A stretch of 64,000 bases of DNA from Nocardioides caldifontis (lineage in GTDB: Bacteria > Actinomycetota > Actinomycetes > Propionibacteriales > Nocardioidaceae), in the NCBI RefSeq assembly GCF_008087345.1, contig NZ_ML701736.1, positions 313,187 to 377,186 of the forward strand, in the 5' to 3' direction. This document shows, piece by piece, positions 17,951-28,754 of the stretch (positions are counted from its first letter, which is position 1; every line of letters starts with the position of its first letter). The translations under genes were made by a program, and so were the position numbers. The notes under the pieces are model-generated. The model was not told the DNA's origin, did not search any database, and saw only the letters and a program-made list of their open reading frames with translations.

Positions 17951-17967
17951 TGTAACTCAGAGTTACA
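17951..17967. promoter_or_regulatory. Perfect palindromic operator TGTAACTCAGAGTTACA
   Basis: 17-bp palindrome with 8-bp arms around a central base, ending eight bases before the acyl-CoA dehydrogenase start. It overlaps the promoter -10 box (17964-17969). The TnnAAC...GTTnnA pattern resembles TetR-family operators of actinobacterial lipid catabolism such as KstR sites, with a longer spacer. The regulator is not in the window. Confidence 0.7.
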
Positions 17968-17969
17968 TT
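17964..17969 (+). promoter_or_regulatory. -10 box of leaderless acyl-CoA dehydrogenase operon
   Basis: TACATT, then six bases and ATG at 17976. It shares four bases with the palindrome, so a bound repressor would block RNA polymerase. Confidence 0.5.
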
Positions 17970-17975
17970 GGAGCC

Positions 17976-19322
17976 ATGTCGACCACCACCTCGCACCGCC
18001 GGCGTGGCCTCGCCGCCACCGAGAAGGCCGACCCGATCGGCCTCGCCGTCGCCGCCCTCAACCGGCTCGCACAGAGCCCGGCCCTCGACCGGTTCGGGCT
18101 GCGCAGGACCGCCGAGAAGGCCGTCTACAGCGCGACGAAGTCGGGGTTCCGGACCGTCGGGGCGGTGAGCCGCCAGTTCGCCCGCGCGGGGTCCGGGCGG
18201 ACGGGCAACCGCGTCGCGCCCGCCAAGGCAACGGGGGTCTTCGACCTCACGCCGAGCGAGGACGAGCAGATGCTCGTCGACGTCGTCACCGAGTACGCCG
18301 CCGAGGTGCTCCGCCCTGCCGCGGCCGACGCGGACGAGGCCTGCGAGCCGCCCGTCGACGTGCTGAAGGCCAGCCTGGAGATCGGCATCCCCATCCTGGG
18401 CGTTCCCGAGGAGCTGGGGGGGATCGCCGCCGAGCGGTCCGCCGTGGCCGGGACGCTGGTCGCCGAGGCGCTCGCGAAGGGCGACATGGGGCTCGCGCTC
18501 GCGGTGCTCGCCCCGGGCTCCGTCGCCACCGCGCTCTCGCTCTGGGGGAGCGAGGAGCAGCAGGCGACGTACCTCCCGGCCTTCACCGGGGACGACGTCC
18601 CCGCCGCCGCGGTGGCGCTCGCCGAGCCCCGGCCGCTCTTCGACCCGCTCTCGCTCCGCACCACCGCCACCCGCAAGGGCGACGGCTACGTGCTCTCCGG
18701 CGTCAAGTCCGGCGTGCCGCGCGGCGCCGACGCCGAGCTCTTCGTCGTCGGTGCCGAGCTCGACGGGAGCCCGCGCCTCTTCCTCGTCGAGTCGTCGAGC
18801 GCCGGGCTCTCCATCGAGACCGACCCGTCGATGGGCGTCCGGGCCGCCGGGGTCAGCCGGCTCGTGCTCGAGGACGTCGAGGTGGGGTCGATCGCGCTGC
18901 TCGGTGACGAGGCGACCTACGTCGAGGCAATCCGGCTGGCCCGGCTCGGTTGGTGCGCGCTCGCCGTCGGCACCGCCCAGGCGGTGCTCGACTACGTGGT
19001 CCCCTACGTCAACGAGCGGACCGCCTTCGGCGAACCGATCAGCAACCGCCAGTCGGTGGCGTTCATGGTCGCCAACATCGCGATCGAGCTCCAAGCGATG
19101 CGGCTGGTGACCTACAAGGCCGCCTCGCGCGCCGCCCAGGGCAAGCCCTTCGGCCGCGAGGTCGCGCTGGCCCGTCGCCTCTGCGCCGACAAGGCGATGC
19201 AGATCGGGCTGGACGGCGTGCAGCTGCTCGGCGGCCACGGGTTCGTCAAGGAGCACCCGGTGGAGCGGTGGTACCGCGACCTGCGGGCCGTCGGCGTCAT
19301 GGAAGGAGGGGTCCTGGTCTGA
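17976..19322 (+). CDS. Acyl-CoA dehydrogenase, first subunit of a tandem pair
   Basis: 448-aa FAD enzyme family member of beta-oxidation. An N-terminal extension of about 80 residues precedes the helical domain. The middle has the FAD/substrate region (AVALAEPRPLFDP), and the C-terminal helical domain includes RTAFGEPISNRQSVAFM and LLGGHGFVKEHPVERWYRD. The polypeptide stops immediately after MEGG, at the position of the usual catalytic Glu-Gly-Thr, so it lacks the final FAD-contacting helix seen in its neighbour. It overlaps the second dehydrogenase by one base. The pair probably forms one mixed complex, as reported for adjacent mycobacterial FadE proteins (inference). Confidence 0.85.
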   Translation: MSTTTSHRRRGLAATEKADPIGLAVAALNRLAQSPALDRFGLRRTAEKAVYSATKSGFRTVGAVSRQFARAGSGRTGNRVAPAKATGVFDLTPSEDEQMLVDVVTEYAAEVLRPAAADADEACEPPVDVLKASLEIGIPILGVPEELGGIAAERSAVAGTLVAEALAKGDMGLALAVLAPGSVATALSLWGSEEQQATYLPAFTGDDVPAAAVALAEPRPLFDPLSLRTTATRKGDGYVLSGVKSGVPRGADAELFVVGAELDGSPRLFLVESSSAGLSIETDPSMGVRAAGVSRLVLEDVEVGSIALLGDEATYVEAIRLARLGWCALAVGTAQAVLDYVVPYVNERTAFGEPISNRQSVAFMVANIAIELQAMRLVTYKAASRAAQGKPFGREVALARRLCADKAMQIGLDGVQLLGGHGFVKEHPVERWYRDLRAVGVMEGGVLV

Positions 19323-20530
19323 TGATCAACCTCGAGACACCCAGGAAGCACAAGGCGCTGGTCGGGCAGGCGCACCAGGTCGCGATGAACCTGCTGCGGC
19401 CGAACAGCCGCAAGTACGACAAGGCCGAGCACGAGTACCCGGTCGAGCTCGACATGCTCGCCGCGATGGTCGACGGGCTCTCCGAGTCCGGCGCCTCCGA
19501 GGGCGCCGGCGCTGCCGGCGTGAAGCGGGAGGACGCGACCGACGACGGCGTGCGCAACGGCGCCAACATGGCCTCGGTCCTCTCCATCCAGGAGATGTGC
19601 TGGGGCGACGTCGGGCTGCTGCTGTCGATGCCCCGCCAGGGGCTGGGCAACTCCGCGATCGCGTCGGTCGCCGACGCCGAGCAGCAGGAGCGGTTCAAGG
19701 GCGTCTGGGCGAGCATGGCGATCACCGAGCCGGGCGTCGGCTCGGACTCGGCGAACATCCGCACCACCGCCGTGCTCGACGGCGACGAGTACGTCATCAA
19801 CGGCGAGAAGATCTTCGTGACCTCGGGGGAGCGGAGCGACGCCGTCGTCGTCTGGGCGACGCTCGACCGGTCGCTCGGCCGGGCGGCGATCAAGTCGTTC
19901 GTGGTCCCCAAGGGGACGCCGGGCATGACCGTCGAGCGGCTCGAGCACAAGCTCGGGATCAAGGCCTCCGACACCGCGACGATCCGGTTCGAGAACTGTC
20001 GGGTGCCGAGGGAGAACCTGCTCGGCTCCCCGGAGGTCGACACCAAGCAGGGGTTCGCCGGCGCGATGGCGACCTTCGACAACACCCGACCGCTCGTCGC
20101 CGCGATGGCCGTCGGGTGTGCGCGGGCCTCGCTCGAGCTGACCCGCCACCTCCTGGAGGGAGCCGGCGTGGTCATCGACCACGACCGGCCCGCCACGACG
20201 CAGTCCGCGGCGGCCGCGACGTACCTCCAGCTCGAGGCGGAGTGGGAGGCGGCCCACCTGCTGACCCTCCAGGCGGCGTGGATGGCCGACAACCGCAAGG
20301 CGAACTCCCTCGAGGCCTCGATGGCCAAGGCGAAGGCGGGGCGCGTCGGCAGCGAGATCACGCTCCGGTGCGTCGAGCTCGCCGGGACGGTCGGCTACAG
20401 CGAGCAGGACCTGCTGGAGAAGTGGGCGCGCGACTCCAAGATCCTCGACATCTTCGAGGGCACCCAGCAGATCCAGCAGCTGATCGTGGCGCGCCGGATC
20501 CTCGGGAAGAGCTCGGCCGAGCTGAAGTAG
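19322..20530 (+). CDS. Acyl-CoA dehydrogenase, second subunit of a tandem pair
   Basis: 402-aa acyl-CoA dehydrogenase with standard features: the FAD-binding segment MAITEPGVGSDSANI, YVINGEKIFVTSG, and the catalytic-Glu motif ILDIFEGTQQIQQL followed by the terminal helix. ATG at 19322 overlaps the TGA of the first dehydrogenase (TGATG), with GGAAGGAGGGG as ribosome site inside that gene. The two are co-expressed from the palindrome-controlled promoter. The substrate is unknown; a steroid, branched or medium-chain acyl-CoA are all possible. Confidence 0.9.
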   Translation: MINLETPRKHKALVGQAHQVAMNLLRPNSRKYDKAEHEYPVELDMLAAMVDGLSESGASEGAGAAGVKREDATDDGVRNGANMASVLSIQEMCWGDVGLLLSMPRQGLGNSAIASVADAEQQERFKGVWASMAITEPGVGSDSANIRTTAVLDGDEYVINGEKIFVTSGERSDAVVVWATLDRSLGRAAIKSFVVPKGTPGMTVERLEHKLGIKASDTATIRFENCRVPRENLLGSPEVDTKQGFAGAMATFDNTRPLVAAMAVGCARASLELTRHLLEGAGVVIDHDRPATTQSAAAATYLQLEAEWEAAHLLTLQAAWMADNRKANSLEASMAKAKAGRVGSEITLRCVELAGTVGYSEQDLLEKWARDSKILDIFEGTQQIQQLIVARRILGKSSAELK

Positions 20531-20547
20531 CCGGACCGCACGGGACC

Positions 20548-20583
20548 GGCCCTCCACGCCGCACGGGGGTGGCGTGGAGGGCC
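20548..20583 (+). terminator. Hairpin terminator after the acyl-CoA dehydrogenase operon
   Basis: Perfect 13-bp stem (GGCCCTCCACGCC with its complement) at 20548-20560 and 20571-20583 around a 10-nt loop, 18 bases after the stop codon. There is no T-tract, as is usual for high-GC actinobacterial hairpin terminators. Confidence 0.75.
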
Positions 20584-20622
20584 TCCCCGGAACAGGCACG
20601 GCCGGAGCCGCGTTGTCCCCGC

Positions 20623-21456
20623 ATGACCACTCTCGGCATCACCGGTGCCACCGGCCACGTCGGCGGTCGCACCGCGCGGCTCCTCGCCGACGGCTCCCGG
20701 CCCGTGCGCCTCCTCGTCCGTGACCCGTCCCGGGCCCCCGACCTGCCGGGCGCCGAGGTCGCCACCGCGGTGTACGGCGACCCCGCCACCGTGGACGCGC
20801 TCCGCGGGCTCGACGTCGTGCTGATGGTCTCGGCCCACGAGTCCGACGACCGGGTCGCCGAGCACCGGACGTTCGTCGAGGCCGCCGTGGAGGCCGGGGT
20901 GCGCCACCTCGTCTACACCTCGTTCGTGGGCGCCTCCGACCGCACCGGCTTCCTGCTCGGGCGGGACCACGGCGCGACCGAGGGGATCATCAGGAGCAGC
21001 GGCCTGGCCTTCACGTTCCTCCGTGACAACTTCTACGCCGAGGTGTTCGCGGACTTCGGCGGCGAGGACCGCGTGATCCGGGGGCCTGCGGGCGACGGAC
21101 GGGTCGCCGCGGTCTCCCGTCGCGACGTCGCCGAGGTCGCCGCGCTGGTCCTGCGCGACCCCGACGCGCACGCAGGGGCGGTCTACGACCTGACCGGGCC
21201 GGAGGCTCTCACCCTCCACGAGGTGGCGGCGGTGCTCGCCGACGTGACGGGACAGTCGCACTCCTACGTCGACGAGACGATGGACGAGGCACGGGCCAGC
21301 CGCGCGTCGTACGGTGCCCCGGACTGGCTCGTCGACGCCTGGATCAGCACCTACACCGCGATCCGCGACGGCGAACTCGAGGCGGTGAGCGACGACGTGC
21401 CCCGGCTCCTCGGCCGGCCCGCGACCTCGTTCGCGGAGGCGGTCGCGGCGCTGTAG
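20623..21456 (+). CDS. NmrA-like / NAD(P)H-binding atypical SDR
   Basis: 277-aa Rossmann protein: GITGATGHVGGRTARLL (residues 5-21) is the atypical-SDR nucleotide motif, and HLVYTSFVGASDRTGF resembles the QOR2/NmrA group (HIVYTS). The classical YxxxK is not in the normal place. Relatives act as NAD(P)H:quinone reductases or redox sensors. ATG at 20623 starts 40 nt after the preceding terminator stem, so it has its own promoter. The role is not further specified. Confidence 0.8.
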   Translation: MTTLGITGATGHVGGRTARLLADGSRPVRLLVRDPSRAPDLPGAEVATAVYGDPATVDALRGLDVVLMVSAHESDDRVAEHRTFVEAAVEAGVRHLVYTSFVGASDRTGFLLGRDHGATEGIIRSSGLAFTFLRDNFYAEVFADFGGEDRVIRGPAGDGRVAAVSRRDVAEVAALVLRDPDAHAGAVYDLTGPEALTLHEVAAVLADVTGQSHSYVDETMDEARASRASYGAPDWLVDAWISTYTAIRDGELEAVSDDVPRLLGRPATSFAEAVAAL

Positions 21457-21540
21457 CCGTCATGCGAGCGGCGCGGACGCTTCCCGCTGCTGCCACGCGC
21501 GGTTCACCCGGACGCCACCCCGCCGCGCCACGGTGGAGCC

Positions 21541-21639
21541 ATGAGGATCCAGCTCGTCACCCTGTTCGGGCTCGCGACCTACCTGGTCTGGACGACGACG
21601 TTCGCCGGCGCGCTCGCCGGCGTCGTCCCGTTCCCGTGA
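21541..21639 (+). CDS. Possible 32-aa single-span membrane peptide
   Basis: ATG at 21541 opens a 32-codon frame encoding MRIQLVTLFGLATYLVWTTT followed by a short hydrophobic tail, consistent with one membrane helix. The upstream ACGGTGGAGCC could act as a weak ribosome site. It ends seven bases before the convergent galK stop. Its size and hydrophobicity are suggestive only; it could be a chance frame. Confidence 0.3.
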   Translation: MRIQLVTLFGLATYLVWTTTFAGALAGVVPFP

Positions 21640-21646
21640 GCCGCTC

Positions 21647-24255
<2,609 letters not shown>

Positions 24256-24259
24256 CCGC

Positions 24260-24907
24260 TCAGCGCCGGCGCCCGCGAGGGTTCCGAGGTTGCCGGGGCC
24301 GCTGAGCCGACCGGGGCTTCCTGGGTTGCTTGGGCTGCCTGGGTCCCCCGGATGGCTCGGGCTGCTCGCCGCGGGAGCTGCGGGCCGTCCGTCCCCGCAC
24401 CACGCCGACCAGCTCCTGGGTCAGCTCGTCGTCCCGCTCGACCAGCCAGGCCAGCGCGACCTGGGAACCCTCGACGCCGTCGACCGGCACCGCCACCACG
24501 TCGCGGCGGTGGTGGAGCCGGGCGACCGACATCGGGAGGACCACGACACCGGTGCCGCCCGCGACCGCCTCCACGGCCTCCTTCGCGGTCACCTCGGCGA
24601 GGGACCAGTGGTGCTCGTCGGCGAGCTCGGCGACGTCGATCGAATCGAACGCGGACACGACGTGGTCACGGGGGACCACGACGACCGGCTGCTCGACGTA
24701 GAGCGGCACCACGTGGAGCCCGGCAGGGTCGACGGGGAGCCGGACGAGGCTCATGTCCGCACGCCCCTCGTGCAGGACCTGCGTCTGCTCGACCTCCTCG
24801 ACGAGGAGCGTCTCGAGCGGCTCGGGGCGACGCTCGCGCCACCGGCGTACCCACTTGTCGGGGGTGACCCCGGGGACGAACGCGACCCGCAGCCCGGCGG
24901 TGCTCAG
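24260..24907 (-). CDS. LysR substrate-binding-domain-only protein with basic tail
   Basis: 215-aa protein corresponding to the effector-binding half of a LysR regulator (LRVAFVPGVTPDKWVRRW at the start, VVVVPRDHVV, GGTGVVVLPMSVARLHHRRD, and the conserved end LVGVVRGRTARSSRG). It has no helix-turn-helix. The last 35 residues are rich in Pro, Arg and Lys and may bind nucleic acid. No ATG, GTG or TTG lies near the expected start; CTG at 24907 overlaps the TGA of the upstream gene (CTGA), so a CTG start with translational coupling is the best reading. From memory, Streptomyces homologues begin at the same place. Confidence 0.7.
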   Translation of the reverse strand: MSTAGLRVAFVPGVTPDKWVRRWRERRPEPLETLLVEEVEQTQVLHEGRADMSLVRLPVDPAGLHVVPLYVEQPVVVVPRDHVVSAFDSIDVAELADEHHWSLAEVTAKEAVEAVAGGTGVVVLPMSVARLHHRRDVVAVPVDGVEGSQVALAWLVERDDELTQELVGVVRGRTARSSRGEQPEPSGGPRQPKQPRKPRSAQRPRQPRNPRGRRR

Positions 24908-25395
24908 CGTGGCTCCAGGACCACGACGGGGATCTCGCGCTCGGTCCAGGCCTGGTAGCTGGCGAAGTCCGCGTAGAGGTCGACCAGCATCGGCCAGAGC
25001 CGCTCGCGTTCGGCAGGCGTGACGACCCGCGCCCGCACCCGGCGGAGCTCGGGGCCGACCTGGACCTGGGTGTCGGGGTGCGGGAGCAGGTTGCGGTACC
25101 ACTGCGGGTGTGTGGACATCCCGCCCTGCGAGGCCACGACGACCAGGTCGGGGCCGTCGGCGAGGTAGAGCAGCGGCACCGTGAAGCGGGTGCCGGAGCG
25201 ACGGCCGACGTGGTCGAGGAGCAGCGTGGGCACGGGCTTGCGGAACCCGGCGCCGATGCGCCACTTCCCGCCGATCCGGCCGTTGGTGCGGCGGTAGAGC
25301 CAGACCTGCGCGCGTCCGCCGTGCTTCAGCACCTTCTTGACCACGGGGGCGTCGATCTGCGCCGGCCGTGGCTTGAGGCGGGGTTCCGTCGGCAC
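24904..25395 (-). CDS. F420-type nitroreductase / deazaflavin-dependent reductase family
   Basis: 163-aa protein of the Ddn-like split-barrel family: KPVPTLLLDHVGRRSG, FTVPLLYLADGPDLVVVASQGG and HPQWYRNLLPHPDTQVQV are the typical blocks. Family members use F420H2 to reduce quinones or nitro compounds, or have unknown substrates. GTG at 25395 is the family-consistent start. Its stop overlaps the CTG start of the LysR-domain gene, so the two are translated as a unit. Confidence 0.85.
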   Translation of the reverse strand: MPTEPRLKPRPAQIDAPVVKKVLKHGGRAQVWLYRRTNGRIGGKWRIGAGFRKPVPTLLLDHVGRRSGTRFTVPLLYLADGPDLVVVASQGGMSTHPQWYRNLLPHPDTQVQVGPELRRVRARVVTPAERERLWPMLVDLYADFASYQAWTEREIPVVVLEPR

Positions 25396-25450
25396 CCCGC
25401 CATCCTGGCAGGGCGGCATACCGCGGACCGGCGCGGGTACGTCGGCGACC

Positions 25451-26956
25451 ATGACCTCCCTCTGGCTCGACCGGCCCCTGGAGCAGCACGACGACGCGTT
25501 CCCCGACGACACCTTCGACGACGTCGTGGTCGGCGCCGGGCTCACCGGGCTCACCACCGCGGTGCTCCTGGCCCGCGCCGGACGGCGGGTCGGCGTTCTC
25601 GAGGCGCGCCACGTCGGTGCCGTCACCACCGGCCGCACGACCGCCAAGGTCAGCCTGCTGCAGGGCACGAAGCTGTCCGGCATCCTCCAGTCGCACCCCG
25701 AGAGCAAGGCTCGCGCCTACCTCGACGCCAACACCGAGGGGCTGGCTTGGCTGCGCCGGTTCTGCGCCGACCACGGCGTCGACGTCCAGCACCGCGACGC
25801 CGTGGTGTTCGCCCACGACACGAGCGAGATCAGGGCGGTGCGGTCCGAGCACGACGCCGCGAGGTCCGTCGGGCTCGACGTCCGGTGGGAGGACGACCTC
25901 GGGGTGCCGTTCCCGCACCACGGCGCCGTCGTCCTCGCCGACCAGCTCCAGCTCGACCCGGTGGAGCTCCTGCTCGCGCTCGTCGCCGAGCTCCGGGCGC
26001 ACGGCGGGACGGTCCACGAGGGGCAGCGCGTCGTCACCGTCTCCCGGGCCGGCAAGCCCTGCCTGGTGCTGGAGACCGGCCGCCAGGTCTCGGCCGACAA
26101 CGTGGTCCTGGCCACCGGCATCCCGGTGCTGGACCGGGCGATGACGTTCGCGAAGGTCGAGCCCAAGCGGTCGTACCTTCTCGCGTTCCGCGGGGTGCCG
26201 GCGCCCGAGGGGATGTACCTCTCCGCGGGCTCCTCGGCCCGCTCGGTCCGCGACGTCCCGACCCAGGACGGCACGCCGGCGTTCCTGGTCGGCGGCAGCG
26301 GCCACACGGTCGGCCGCACGCGCTCGGAGCGGCGCCACCTCGACGAGCTCCGGGAGTGGACCGCCGAGCACTTACCGGGGGCGGTGGAGACGCACGCCTG
26401 GTCGGCGCAGGACTACTCGCCGTACGACGGGCTGCCGCTGCTCGGAAAGCTGCCGCTCGGGCTCGGCCGCATCCACTACGCGACCGGCTACGACAAGTGG
26501 GGGATGACGAACGGGGTCGCGGCGTCGCTCGCGATCGCCGCCGAGCTGCTGGGCGGCGAGGCGCCCGGGTGGGCCCGCGCGTTGGACCGGCGCGTGCCGA
26601 CCCCGCGCGCGGCGCTGCACGTCGGGATGCTCAACGCGGGGGTGGGGCTCGCCGAGACGACGTCCACGCTCGAGGCGATTACGTCCTCGCTGCCCGACGA
26701 CGTCGAGGAGGGCACCGGCGTGGTCGGACGCGAGGGCGTCGTGCCGACCGGGGTGGCGAAGGTCGACGGCCGCACGTGCAAGGTGGCCGCGATCTGCACC
26801 CACGTCGGCGGCACGCTGCGGTGGAACGACGCCGAGCGGTCGTGGGACTGCCCGCTGCACGGCTCGCCGTTCGCCCCCGACGGCTCGGTGCTCGAGGGGC
26901 CGGCGACGCGACCGCTGCAGCGGCGCGACTCGGGCGAGGCGTCCGGCTCGGCCTAG
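25451..26956 (+). CDS. FAD-dependent oxidoreductase with C-terminal Rieske domain
   Basis: 501-aa two-domain protein. Residues about 22-390 form a DAO-type flavoprotein (DDVVVGAGLTGLTTAVLLA near the N terminus, an RTTAKV substrate region, and ATGYDKWGMTNG near the end of the FAD domain). Residues about 440-490 form a Rieske [2Fe-2S] domain with CTHVGG and CPLHGSPF ligands. This combination is widespread in actinobacteria and firmicutes and is thought to be an electron-transfer oxidoreductase of unknown substrate. Its stop codon overlaps the selB stop by four bases on the opposite strand. Confidence 0.9.
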   Translation: MTSLWLDRPLEQHDDAFPDDTFDDVVVGAGLTGLTTAVLLARAGRRVGVLEARHVGAVTTGRTTAKVSLLQGTKLSGILQSHPESKARAYLDANTEGLAWLRRFCADHGVDVQHRDAVVFAHDTSEIRAVRSEHDAARSVGLDVRWEDDLGVPFPHHGAVVLADQLQLDPVELLLALVAELRAHGGTVHEGQRVVTVSRAGKPCLVLETGRQVSADNVVLATGIPVLDRAMTFAKVEPKRSYLLAFRGVPAPEGMYLSAGSSARSVRDVPTQDGTPAFLVGGSGHTVGRTRSERRHLDELREWTAEHLPGAVETHAWSAQDYSPYDGLPLLGKLPLGLGRIHYATGYDKWGMTNGVAASLAIAAELLGGEAPGWARALDRRVPTPRAALHVGMLNAGVGLAETTSTLEAITSSLPDDVEEGTGVVGREGVVPTGVAKVDGRTCKVAAICTHVGGTLRWNDAERSWDCPLHGSPFAPDGSVLEGPATRPLQRRDSGEASGSA

Positions 26957-28743
26957 GAGCCGCCCTTCCCGGTGACCGAGCGGCGGTCGTCGGGGTGGCG
27001 GTGGGTGTACCCGAGCCGGTCGAGGTGCTGCAGCAGCGGGAGCACCACCCGGCGGGTCGTGTCGAGCCGGCTCCGCGCCTCGCTGGTCGTGAACGGCTGG
27101 GGGAGCGCCCTGAGCTCCTCGACCGCCCGCCGGTCGGCCCCGGGGGCGAGCACGATGCCGTCGCCGAGGTGCAGCAGCCGCCCCGCCTTGGCGGCGGCGA
27201 CGACGCCCCGGGGCTGGAGCCCGACCTCGCGGAGCCGGTCGGCGGTGGGCGCGAGGAACGGCCGCGCCTCCAGCTCCTCCAGGAGCCGGCCGACCGCTTC
27301 GCGCAGCGGCGCGGGGAGCGTGTCGGCCGGCGCCGTGCTCCGCGACGTCACCCGGCCGTCGACCACCCGCAGGGGCGGCGTCACGAGGGAGGCGACGAGC
27401 TGGGGCGACGGCAGCCCGAGCCGTTCGGCGAGCGAGACGAGGGTCAGGCCGGGACCGTCGTCGCCGTTGGAGGCCTCGTGCTCGGCGACGACCTCGCCGA
27501 GCCGCGCGCGCAGCCCGGCAGCCCGCCGGTCGCCGAGGAGCCAGCCGTCGGTGGGCCGGAGGTCGTGGGTGGGCACGCCGAGCGCCCGCAGGAGGTCGAC
27601 GTGGACCAGCCCCCGTCGGGCGACCTCCGCAGCCGCGTCGGGCACGCCGGTGGCCGCACCCAGGTCGTCGGCCCGTGCCCGGGCGGCGCCGCGGCGCTCC
27701 AGCTTCGGGGGCGCGGGGTCGAGGACCGTCACGCCCCAGAGCAGCCGGCTCCCGGGATCGCGCAGCAGGGCCCGGTCACCGATCCGCAGCGGGAGCGCAC
27801 GCTCCAGCGTCAGGCGGGCGAGCCCGTCGGTGGCACCACCCAGCGGCCGGAGGTACGCCGGGACCGCGACGCTGCCGACGTGGAGCAGCGGCCGGCGGGG
27901 TGGACCGGGGGACTCCTCGGACGTGGCGGCGGGGGTGAGCCGGACGTCGACCGCACCGGTGAAGTGCCACGCGTCGGGGGTGACCAGCACGTCGTGGCGC
28001 GCGAGACGGCCGCGCACGTCACCGCCGAGGTTGAGCGCCACCCGTGCCACGCCGGACACCTCCGGGGCGTCGCGGCCGAGGGACTGGACACCCCGCACAC
28101 GGACGACCTCGCGGCCGTTGGTCAACCGGTCTCCGGTCGCGACGGTGCCGGCGGGCAGCGTGCCGGTCACCACGGTCCCGGCGCCGCGGACCGTGAACGC
28201 CCGGTCGACCCACAGCCGCACGTCGGCGTCGGGCTCCGGCTCCGGGAGCGCCCGGACCATCGCGACGAGCTCGGCGCGGAGCTCGTCGAGCCCGTCGCCG
28301 GTCCGGGCGCTCACCGCGACGACGGGGGAGCCGGCCAGGCCGGTGCGCGCGATCTCGGCGGCGGCGCGCGCGGCCATCGGCGCGGGGTCGGCGAGGTCGG
28401 ACCGGGTGACGGCGACGACACCGTGGCGCACCCCGAGCGCGTCGAGCGCGGCCAGGTGCTCCGCGGCCTGCGGCATCCACGGGTCGTCGGCAGCGACCAC
28501 CAGCAGCGCAGCGGGGACGGGACCGACGCCGGAGAGCATCGTGGCCACGAACCGCTCGTGGCCGGGCACGTCGACGAACGCGAGGACACCCGCACCGGGC
28601 AGCGTCGTCCAGGCGTAGCCGAGCTCGATCGACAGCCCGCGCGCGTGCTCCTCGGCGAGCCGGTCGGGGTCGGTGCCGGTCAGGGCCCGCACCAGCGTGC
28701 TCTTGCCGTGGTCGACGTGACCGGCGGTGGCGACGACGTGCAC
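26953..28743 (-). CDS. selB: Selenocysteine-specific elongation factor SelB
   Basis: 596-aa GTPase that brings Sec-tRNA to UGA codons marked by a SECIS hairpin. G1 is ATAGHVDHGKST at the very N terminus, G3 is FVDVPGHERF, and the G4-like motif is VTRSDL. Three EF-Tu-like domains are followed by a C-terminal region of about 250 residues with winged-helix repeats that bind mRNA (visible as helix-rich segments such as LPQPFTTSEARSRLD). GTG at 28743 starts 11 bases after the selA stop, so selA and selB form an operon. It is the only UGA-specific factor here and matches the formate dehydrogenase at 54 kb. Confidence 0.95.
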   Translation of the reverse strand: MHVVATAGHVDHGKSTLVRALTGTDPDRLAEEHARGLSIELGYAWTTLPGAGVLAFVDVPGHERFVATMLSGVGPVPAALLVVAADDPWMPQAAEHLAALDALGVRHGVVAVTRSDLADPAPMAARAAAEIARTGLAGSPVVAVSARTGDGLDELRAELVAMVRALPEPEPDADVRLWVDRAFTVRGAGTVVTGTLPAGTVATGDRLTNGREVVRVRGVQSLGRDAPEVSGVARVALNLGGDVRGRLARHDVLVTPDAWHFTGAVDVRLTPAATSEESPGPPRRPLLHVGSVAVPAYLRPLGGATDGLARLTLERALPLRIGDRALLRDPGSRLLWGVTVLDPAPPKLERRGAARARADDLGAATGVPDAAAEVARRGLVHVDLLRALGVPTHDLRPTDGWLLGDRRAAGLRARLGEVVAEHEASNGDDGPGLTLVSLAERLGLPSPQLVASLVTPPLRVVDGRVTSRSTAPADTLPAPLREAVGRLLEELEARPFLAPTADRLREVGLQPRGVVAAAKAGRLLHLGDGIVLAPGADRRAVEELRALPQPFTTSEARSRLDTTRRVVLPLLQHLDRLGYTHRHPDDRRSVTGKGGS

Positions 28744-28754
28744 CTGCTCCGCCC

